From an uncultured Clostridium sp. (GTDB lineage: Bacteria; Bacillota; Clostridia; Lachnospirales; Lachnospiraceae), in NCBI GenBank assembly GCA_946498245.1, contig CAMMNN010000008.1, positions 1-64,000 of the forward strand: 64,000 bases of DNA, written 5' to 3'. A program made the position numbers and the translations under genes. Position 1 is the stretch's first letter. Each line of letters opens with the position of its first letter. The notes beneath the pieces are model-generated. The model was not told where the DNA came from. It did not search any database and saw only the letters and a list, made by a program, of their open reading frames with translations. Shown in pieces: positions 57,169 through 64,000 of the stretch.

Positions 57169-57927
57169 TCACTGGAAGTATACGTAATCTGGAGTTGGTG
57201 TGTCAAGGTTTAATACATTATTTTGTCCAAAATAGCCAACACCATCTACCTGGATATAATAAACTGCGTGATCTCCAGTTCCAGAAACGGCAGCTTTTAA
57301 TCCAAGGGCTTTTGCTAAAGAAGCTGCTGTCATAGCGCATTCTGCACAGGCGCCCTTTTTATTAATTAATGTATTAATGTATGTATCTTTAGTGCTATTA
57401 TCATCATGTTGAAATTCTATATTGGACATGACTTTTTGAATTTCTCTTGCCTTTTCCATTTCAGACATATTCTCAAAATCAACGCTATTCAGCCAATTAC
57501 AGAACCAATTATAAAGGAGCTGCTCACTATTTCTATGCCAATCGTAATCTTCCTGTTCTGTATAGAACCTTGTTCCTGTTTCGGGATTTATCCACTCTCC
57601 AACTGGAGCAGCAAAATACTGATCCATCTGACCTGTCAGCATTGCTTGAACATTATTATTACAAATATAAAAGCCCGTAAGCGTCTGCATTGGAAGTCTT
57701 AAATTCCACTCATCAATCTTTCCGGCCAGCGGCGCAGCAGGGTTATAGCCGTCATTGTGGTGTACGCTTCCCGTGGTGTCCTGCCCCTCCGCAAGTTCTA
57801 CCCATTGACCGTTTGCGTCCTGCGCCCATTGTCCTGCATAAGAAAGACTTGCCACCGACAGCGCAAATACAGTTGTAAACGCCAGCGTCTTAAAATATCT
57901 GTTTCTCATAGTAAATCCCCTTTCCAC
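57169..57927 (-). CDS. Secreted transglutaminase-like protein (element copy B)
   Basis: HHNDGYNPAAPLAGKIDEWNLRLP...NWFCNWLNSVDFENMSEMEKAREI, close to 52204-53169. Confidence 0.8.
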   Translation of the reverse strand: MERGFTMRNRYFKTLAFTTVFALSVASLSYAGQWAQDANGQWVELAEGQDTTGSVHHNDGYNPAAPLAGKIDEWNLRLPMQTLTGFYICNNNVQAMLTGQMDQYFAAPVGEWINPETGTRFYTEQEDYDWHRNSEQLLYNWFCNWLNSVDFENMSEMEKAREIQKVMSNIEFQHDDNSTKDTYINTLINKKGACAECAMTAASLAKALGLKAAVSGTGDHAVYYIQVDGVGYFGQNNVLNLDTPTPDYVYFQ

Positions 57928-58094
57928 ACATTATGATTTCATTTTAAACTTGTTTTTAAAGCATTTCAACAATTTTCCAACATCTTTATCATACCATTAT
58001 TACACCTGTATTTCAATACAGCCTATATAATTTTACATCTTATTTTTACACACCTCTATTTTTATAATCTCTATAAAAAAGCAGGTGATACGCG

Positions 58095-58301
58095 ATGGGA
58101 CATATCGAAATAAAGTTGGAAGAATATCTGAAAGTCAACGGCATAAGTAAAAATAAAATATGCCAGAACTGCGGACTTCAAAGGACACAACTAAACAATT
58201 ATTGTAAAAACAAGGTTTGTCGTGTTGACCTTATGATTCTGGCAAAACTCTGCGACTACCTGGATTGTTCTGTTTCTGACATTCTCGAATATAAAAAGTA
58301 A
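58095..58301 (+). CDS. XRE/Cro-type HTH regulator
   Basis: MGHIEIKLEEYLKVNGISKNKICQNCGLQRTQLNNYCKNK. Confidence 0.85.
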   Translation: MGHIEIKLEEYLKVNGISKNKICQNCGLQRTQLNNYCKNKVCRVDLMILAKLCDYLDCSVSDILEYKK

Positions 58302-58322
58302 AGGGCGGCCTTGTGCCTCCCT

Positions 58323-59927
58323 TTAACTGTCCTGTTTCATATCTGCTTTTATATATCTTATCGTCCGCTCTGAACAATCGAGAGCCTCTGCAAGTTCTTT
58401 CGCTGTCATATTGCTATGTTCCTTTATAAATTCCATGCGACGCTGTTTTAATTCAGTTTTCCTTTTCCGGCTATCCCCGTATCTCTTATTATCATAACGC
58501 TTTAAGGCCCTTTTCCGCCGTTCCTCTCTCTGCCCCTCGGTATAACAGGCATAGGACTTTTCTAAGTCGCAGGATTGAAAGTTTAAAAGCTCTGCGATTC
58601 TTTCGTTTGTATATGTATAGTCGGTTTGGGATTGATAAACAGATTGTAATATTTGATCGGCTTCGTTTATGAAACCGTTATCTATACAATCATACAGAAT
58701 CGCTTCTACGTCCTCTATGCTGAATCTGGCCTTTTTACAGTAAACTGCCAGTATATGACAGAAGATAGCGCGGTAGCCTTGTGGAACGGTATATCTCCGT
58801 ATTGCATAATTTTGTAAATCCCGTATGATACGCAAGTATCTGCGCTTCGGAGAAAGAGGCTCTTGTATCAGTTCTTTTATAACAGTTCCTGTTCGAGTAT
58901 CTCTGCCTCTGCTCTGGCTAACTTCATCGGGAATATCGTATTTGATCCCGCTTTTCTTTTGCCTCCCTTTCGTCAAAGGTCGTTTACTTATCTGCGGCCC
59001 CTTTGTCGCTTTCTCCGCCTTATCCTTTCGCTCTCTCCAAGTGCCATTTTTTATCATAGTAGCTTTCCGCTTCTCGGAACGCCTCTTGATATTCTCACTG
59101 ACATATGTATCAACCGCCTCATTGGAACATCTGAAAAAATCAAGTCTTATGATACCCCTGTCTTTTGACTTATTGATATGAAAGAGCCTTGTTATTTTAA
59201 TGTTGTTTATATCTTTTACATTCCTGCTGTTGGGAAATCTTAAAATTCTCGATTTGTTCCGACAAGCTATGTCTGCTTTAAAATATGTTATCAAATAATC
59301 CGTATATTGCTTTCTCAGGTCTGTCCCTTGCCCGGATGTTAAATCAATTTCCCCTACCAGCCAATAAAGATGAAGCCCATGCCCGCTTGCAACTACCCAA
59401 TTAGGCAATACTTCCTCTGTTAAGTGATAAACTTCGCAAAGCCAGTTTTTTATCCTGCTCTCGTCTATCCGCGAAAAGTCCATTCCCTCTATATCGTCAA
59501 TATCAATATAAATCGTGTTAATTCTTGAAACGTTCCTGTCAGTCCTCCAACCCGTAAAGAGTGCTGGCGAAAAGTATAAGTTCACGTTTTTATCTGCAAG
59601 GATTGATAAATCCCTCAATGCCTGCTCCCTATCGCCATACGAGAAATTATAGCTTATTCCTTCGGAAGATGAAGCCATGCACCAGATACACTCGTTTCTA
59701 CCAAGTGCGGGAAAAACATCATTGAAAAACCGCTTCAACTCTGCTTTCATACTTATACACCGAGATAAACGGCATTTTATCCATAAGTCAAAAACAAAGA
59801 AATATTTGTCGCTATTATGTTCCATATCGTCATGGCTTTCGTCAAACTCAATCATTAAATCTTTATACTTTCCCATAAAAATCCTCCAGCATAGTTTTTT
59901 CAAAAATAGTATGTATGAAAATCCCAA
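58323..59927 (-). CDS. Primase/PrimPol-like replication protein with C-terminal HTH
   Basis: NTIYIDIDDIEGMDF; WVVASGHGLHLYWLVGEID; C-terminal MTAKELAEALDCSERTIRYIKADM. Confidence 0.75.
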   Translation of the reverse strand: MGFSYILFLKKLCWRIFMGKYKDLMIEFDESHDDMEHNSDKYFFVFDLWIKCRLSRCISMKAELKRFFNDVFPALGRNECIWCMASSSEGISYNFSYGDREQALRDLSILADKNVNLYFSPALFTGWRTDRNVSRINTIYIDIDDIEGMDFSRIDESRIKNWLCEVYHLTEEVLPNWVVASGHGLHLYWLVGEIDLTSGQGTDLRKQYTDYLITYFKADIACRNKSRILRFPNSRNVKDINNIKITRLFHINKSKDRGIIRLDFFRCSNEAVDTYVSENIKRRSEKRKATMIKNGTWRERKDKAEKATKGPQISKRPLTKGRQKKSGIKYDIPDEVSQSRGRDTRTGTVIKELIQEPLSPKRRYLRIIRDLQNYAIRRYTVPQGYRAIFCHILAVYCKKARFSIEDVEAILYDCIDNGFINEADQILQSVYQSQTDYTYTNERIAELLNFQSCDLEKSYACYTEGQREERRKRALKRYDNKRYGDSRKRKTELKQRRMEFIKEHSNMTAKELAEALDCSERTIRYIKADMKQDS

Positions 59928-60001
59928 AATCTCACATCAAAAGAGATGATAATATGGTAGTATATATATACTATACTCAATCGGAAATTTTTGCCGCCCC
60001 C

Positions 60002-60032
60002 AAAAAAGCCGGAACCTTGGCGGCTCCGGCTT
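60002..60032 (-). terminator. Intrinsic terminator of integrase
   Basis: Minus strand AAGCCGGAGCCGCCAAGGTTCCGGCTTTTTT. Confidence 0.85.
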
Positions 60033-60038
60033 ATCCCA

Positions 60039-61295
60039 CTAATTATCCAGCACTGAAAAATCCACTTTTAAATTTTGATTCCAAAAATCAATAATCTCCT
60101 GCCTGTCACCTTGATCGTGCCAATAAACAGAGGTTGAAGTGTTATCTTCAATCGAATGTCCCGCACAGCCATAGACTTGAAACGGATTAACTTTTCCGCT
60201 ATTTAACAATAGGCTTATAAACGTATGTCTTAAATCATGCAAGCGAACCAGCGGCAAAGGCTCTTTGTTATCTTTTTCCAATCTCTTATTGATACGCTTT
60301 TGCAATTCTTTAAAACGGCGGCTCACTTTTCCTGGATGTGGCAGATAATCATTTACAATATTTGTTTTCGTCAAATAGACATAATCATCTACTTCAAGTT
60401 TTTTCCCCTGTTTCCAATCATTCTGCTGCTCCTGCTCTAATTTGATAAATCTTTCTAGCACTTCACAAATGCAGGAAACTCTTGTCTTTTCCCCTTTTGG
60501 CAATTTTTCAAGGAAGCCTGTGTTTAATTGCACTCTTGCAGTATCAACTAAAATTTGTTTTTTATCGAAGTCTATTTTGCCCCATTTCAGCCCGCATAAT
60601 TCAGAACGCCTCATCCCCGCCAAAAGTGGAAAACTGACCATCAGTAATACGCTTCTATCTTTTTCCAGCAACACTTGATTAAGCAAAGTATTCGCTTGCT
60701 CTAATGTCAAAGCAGTTGCCTCGTACCTTTGAATTTTTCCATAGTCAGCTTCAAGCACCACATTTTCACTGATACCATACTTTGAAAAATTCTTCTTCAT
60801 AAACCGCCACAAATCAACTAAGTGGCTTTTATGCTTCTGAATCGTGTTTGCACTCAACTCTAAGTCGTTTTGACAATAAAGAAAATAATCCTCTATTGCG
60901 GCGGTATCGACTTTCTTTAAATCCATATCTCCAAAAAAATCTATAAAGTGCTTATGTTGTGAATTTTTTTGAAGTTTATAAGATTCACTCCATTCTTTAT
61001 CGCTGTCATAGTATTTTTCCTTATAATCCTTGATTACCTGCTCTATATAGACTTTTCCCGTAGCACCAGTAATCTTCTTACGCCGTTTTTCCGCATTATT
61101 TTTTCCTATAAGGGCTTTTGCCTCTTTCAGCGTGTTTACTACCCTTGTAGTCTTTTTTTGCCGCTCCTTCCGCTTTCCTGTCTTTGGGTCTGTAATCATC
61201 TGCCGCCCCATGTCAATGGAAACCACATATTTCCCATCTTTGATTCTCTGCTTGATTCCTGCGATACCTGTGTCTTTTACTTCGTCTTTTCTCAT
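60039..61295 (-). CDS. Tyrosine-type site-specific integrase
   Basis: GMRRSELCGLKWGKIDF; LHDLRHTFISLLLNSG; HSIEDNTSTSVYWH. Confidence 0.95.
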   Translation of the reverse strand: MRKDEVKDTGIAGIKQRIKDGKYVVSIDMGRQMITDPKTGKRKERQKKTTRVVNTLKEAKALIGKNNAEKRRKKITGATGKVYIEQVIKDYKEKYYDSDKEWSESYKLQKNSQHKHFIDFFGDMDLKKVDTAAIEDYFLYCQNDLELSANTIQKHKSHLVDLWRFMKKNFSKYGISENVVLEADYGKIQRYEATALTLEQANTLLNQVLLEKDRSVLLMVSFPLLAGMRRSELCGLKWGKIDFDKKQILVDTARVQLNTGFLEKLPKGEKTRVSCICEVLERFIKLEQEQQNDWKQGKKLEVDDYVYLTKTNIVNDYLPHPGKVSRRFKELQKRINKRLEKDNKEPLPLVRLHDLRHTFISLLLNSGKVNPFQVYGCAGHSIEDNTSTSVYWHDQGDRQEIIDFWNQNLKVDFSVLDN

Positions 61296-61358
61296 TCTTT
61301 TTCCTTTCCTGTGCCATACTCCTCTTAAAATTTAAGATAGCACATCTTTAAAAATTTT

Positions 61359-61378
61359 GGTAGTAAATCTGGTAGTAT
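61359..61378 (+). repeat. Candidate integrase arm-type repeat
   Basis: GGTAGTAAATCTGGTAGTAT, same orientation as 53348. Confidence 0.55.
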
Positions 61379-61452
61379 AAAGAATGATTTTTCTGATAAA
61401 AAAGAGAAAGATCCTTGCAAATACAAGGATCTCACAGGTATCATTTCCGTTT

Positions 61453-62142
61453 TTACACCTTGAAGCGATAGCCCACGCCCCATATGGTTTCTATGTATTG
61501 GGGCTTTGCCGTATTAAATTCAATTTTTTCCCGAATTTTTTTAATATGGACGGTTACTGTGGCAATATCGCCGATAGATTCCATATCCCAAATCTTGCTG
61601 AAAAGCTCTTCTTTTGTGAACACATGGTTTGGGTGCTCTGCCAGGAAGGTAAGGAGATCGAACTCTTTTGTGGTAAAATTCTTCTCTTCCCCGTTTATCC
61701 ATACACGGCGGGCCGTCTTATCGATCTTGAGTCCCCGGATTTCGATAATGTCATTTTCCGGCAGACCGCTTCCGATAAGCCTTTCGTATCTGGCCAAATG
61801 GGCCTTTACCCGGGCCACCATTTCGCTGGGAGAAAAGGGTTTGGTAATATAGTCGTCTGCTCCCAGGCCCAGTCCCCGGATTTTATCAATATCCTCTTTT
61901 TTGGCGGAAACCATGATAATGGGAATATTTTTCTTCTCTCTCAGCTTCCTGCAGATTTCAAATCCATCGGTTCCCGGAAGCATCAAATCCAGTATCAGCA
62001 GGTCAAAGTCTTCATTCAGAGCCCGTTCCAGGCCGTTTGTTCCGTCATTGTCAATTTCCACCTCAAAGCCTGACAGCTCCAGATAGTCTTTCTCCAGTTC
62101 CGCAATACTCTCTTCATCTTCGATTATCAGTATTCTGCTCAT
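61453..62142 (-). CDS. OmpR-family response regulator (VanR-like)
   Basis: MSRILIIEDEESIAELEKDYL; LLILDLMLPGTDGFEIC; C-term YIETIWGVGYRFKV. Confidence 0.95.
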   Translation of the reverse strand: MSRILIIEDEESIAELEKDYLELSGFEVEIDNDGTNGLERALNEDFDLLILDLMLPGTDGFEICRKLREKKNIPIIMVSAKKEDIDKIRGLGLGADDYITKPFSPSEMVARVKAHLARYERLIGSGLPENDIIEIRGLKIDKTARRVWINGEEKNFTTKEFDLLTFLAEHPNHVFTKEELFSKIWDMESIGDIATVTVHIKKIREKIEFNTAKPQYIETIWGVGYRFKV

Positions 62143-63634
62143 CTTGAATAACCTCCTGGTATTTTCTCAGGACAAAATGAATTTCCGTCCCCATTCCTTC
62201 TTTACTGGTGGCCCAGATACGCCCATTGTGGTCTTCAATAATCTTCCTTACAATAGACAGGCCAATGCCGCTTCCTCCTTTTTGGGAATTTCGGGAAGCG
62301 TCCGTCCGGTAAAAGCGGTCAAAAATATTAGGCAGATCCCTTGCTGCAATTCCTCTTCCGTTGTCCTCGATTCCGACCTCTATAAAATCTCCCACATCTT
62401 TAATGCGGATATTGATAATGCCTTTCTTTTTATCAAAATATTTTACCGAATTGCTGATGATATTGTTGACAACTCTTTTTAGCTGCTCCGCATCTGCAAT
62501 GACGCAGACATCATCATCTACGTAATTAAAATATCCCAGCTCTATGCCCTGGGCTTCCAGATCCAGCCCTACTTCCTCCACACAATCTTTAAAGTACTGA
62601 GCTACATTAATCTTAGAAAACGTATAGGGAATCTTATTGGTGTCGATTTTGGAATAAAAGGTCAGCTCATCAATCAGCCGATCCATGTCATTGGCTTTAT
62701 TATAAATGGTACGGATATACTTGTCCAATTTTTCCGGCGACGAGGCGACTCCGTCTAAAATTCCTTCCACATAGCCCTTAATAGCTGTAATGGGGGTTTT
62801 TAAGTCGTGGGAAATATTACTGATCAATTCCTTGCTTTCCTTGTCATATTGGACTTTTTCTTCTGTGGATTCCTTCAGGCGAATCCGCATCTCTTCAAAA
62901 TCCTGACATAACTGGCCGATTTCGTCCTCGTCCTCTACTTCCAGGGAAAAATCCAGATTTCCGTCCCGAATCTTCTTTGTTGCCTCCTTTAATTTTCCCA
63001 AAGGATGGATAATGGAACGGTAAATCCACATGGCCATAGCCATACCCGCTACAATCAATATTAAAATGCCGGAAATCAGCATTTCCTGAAACATCATCTT
63101 TACTTCCGGCAAAAAGTCATCTACCCGGGACACCAAAAAAGCGGAACCTTCCGTTCCGTCAGGATATAAAAAATCCACCTGTTTGATTAAGTGCTGGCTG
63201 TCCCCGTCCAGATACAGCCCGCCTTCTTCCATGCCCTCGGCGCTGCCGTAGGGAGGCAGGGAAGAAAGGACATCTTCTTCCGCCGTGTTGTCCCCGTCCC
63301 CGGCGTAGATAATTTCTTCTCCTTTCCGGACTACCAAATACGCATAATACTGTTCCAACAGCTCGTTCATTTCGTTTAAGTAGTCTATATCGTCAAAATT
63401 TCCGGAATCACTGGAAATCGTCTCTATTAATTTCTCCTGGTACCGCTGAGTCAGCCGGTTAAATGCCTGAACAGAGTTTCCGGAAAACAGATCGATGGTT
63501 TCCGTCAGCCCATAGGCCTTGCTGAAAGCTTTTGCCTGATAGCTGGACAATCCCATTACTACCATGTATATCAAGAGGATCGGTACCAGGGTAATGGTGA
63601 TGAAGGCTATAGCCAGCCTTGTTTTCAGCTTCAT
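62114..63634 (-). CDS. HAMP-containing sensor histidine kinase
   Basis: SNISHDLKTPITAIKGYVEGI; IEDNGRGIAARDLPNIFDRFYR. Confidence 0.95.
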   Translation of the reverse strand: MKLKTRLAIAFITITLVPILLIYMVVMGLSSYQAKAFSKAYGLTETIDLFSGNSVQAFNRLTQRYQEKLIETISSDSGNFDDIDYLNEMNELLEQYYAYLVVRKGEEIIYAGDGDNTAEEDVLSSLPPYGSAEGMEEGGLYLDGDSQHLIKQVDFLYPDGTEGSAFLVSRVDDFLPEVKMMFQEMLISGILILIVAGMAMAMWIYRSIIHPLGKLKEATKKIRDGNLDFSLEVEDEDEIGQLCQDFEEMRIRLKESTEEKVQYDKESKELISNISHDLKTPITAIKGYVEGILDGVASSPEKLDKYIRTIYNKANDMDRLIDELTFYSKIDTNKIPYTFSKINVAQYFKDCVEEVGLDLEAQGIELGYFNYVDDDVCVIADAEQLKRVVNNIISNSVKYFDKKKGIINIRIKDVGDFIEVGIEDNGRGIAARDLPNIFDRFYRTDASRNSQKGGSGIGLSIVRKIIEDHNGRIWATSKEGMGTEIHFVLRKYQEVIQDEQNTDNRR

Positions 63635-63734
63635 TCCCTGTCTCCTTCCTGCATTTATTCTATCTTTATTAGTATAACATAGTTCTTTGGGTTTGTTTCT
63701 AAAAGTATTCTAAATTTTTGCGGGAAAAGAAAAC

Positions 63735-63769
63735 AGAGAGCCGCTGCTTTAAGCAGTAATCGGCTCTCT
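63735..63769. terminator. Intrinsic terminator, possibly bidirectional
   Basis: AGAGAGCCGctgctttaagcagtaatCGGCTCTCT flanked by T/A-rich tracts. Confidence 0.8.
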
Positions 63770-63791
63770 ATTTTCTTTGTCCTGTTTCCTA

Positions 63792-64000
63792 TCACCTATC
63801 CTGCAAAAACCGTTCTGGCGTAATCCGCTCCCGCTTCTCTCCGGCGAACCGTTTTACGGCTTCTCTGGCCCGCGCCTCTTCCCGTTCTTTTTCCTCCTGG
63901 TTCCGGTACGGGGAAGCCCCTATCTCTATGAGCTTTTCCTGAATCCGGGCTGCCGGAAGCTGTGCTGGCTGACAGCCATGTTTTACGCAAAGAGCTGCAG
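63792..64000 (-). CDS. Partial charged hypothetical protein, runs off the right edge
   Basis: Open frame ...AALCVKHGCQPAQLPAARIQEKLIEIGASPYRNQEEKEREEARAREAVKRFAGEKRERITPERFLQDR*, more protein-like than the ORF-track frame. Confidence 0.5.
   Translation of the reverse strand, partial: AALCVKHGCQPAQLPAARIQEKLIEIGASPYRNQEEKEREEARAREAVKRFAGEKRERITPERFLQDR

Larger units (their letters stand above)
53202..61473. mobile_element. Integrative mobilizable element, inferred boundaries at response-regulator 3'-end repeats
   Basis: Integrase, excisionase-like protein, MobV relaxase, primase-like Rep; flanking 21-nt imperfect direct repeats. Confidence 0.7.

Noticed and set aside
53202-61473. Prophage
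   Set aside because: No capsid, terminase, tail or lysis genes; the relaxase and Rep-like gene fit a mobilizable element.
63796-63990. 64-aa minus-strand ORF
   Set aside because: Another frame gives a more protein-like charged C-terminus ending at 63792, so this is probably the wrong frame.
1-64000. CRISPR array, rRNA or tRNA genes
   Set aside because: No regularly spaced repeats and no recognisable rRNA or tRNA sequence seen on reading; a covariance search was not possible.

Overview
The window is a low-to-mid GC Firmicutes chromosome segment, probably Lachnospiraceae/Clostridia-like (inferred from gene content, no search run). Most genes lie on the minus strand. (1) 0.2-20.6 kb: surface-polysaccharide locus with CDP-3,6-dideoxyhexose genes (rfbF/G/H-like), a GDP-D-glycero-alpha-D-manno-heptose set (gmhA/gmhB/hddA/hddC-like), LicD, several glycosyltransferases and a Wzt-type ABC ATPase with no permease beside it. 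(2) 20.7-38.9 kb: housekeeping genes (metK under a SAM-I riboswitch, murA, prs, dnaI/dnaD-like loader genes, murC, HPr-like, queT under a preQ1-I-like riboswitch, DEAD-box helicase, sigma factor), a DnaA-box cluster and a holin-like type I toxin locus. (3) 37.3-52.1 kb: a long catabolic/uptake operon (SnoaL-like, MmgE/PrpD, M20 amidase, Opp transporter, flavoprotein plus ferredoxin, MBL hydrolase) divergent from an opine-dehydrogenase-like gene. (4) About 53.2-61.5 kb: an integrative mobilizable element (tyrosine integrase, excisionase-like protein, MobV relaxase, primase-like Rep, oriT-like hairpins). It appears to be inserted at the 3' end of a response-regulator gene, leaving a synonymous copy of that 3' end at its far side, and it carries two secreted transglutaminase-like genes related to the gene just outside the element. 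No rRNA, tRNA or CRISPR array was recognised.
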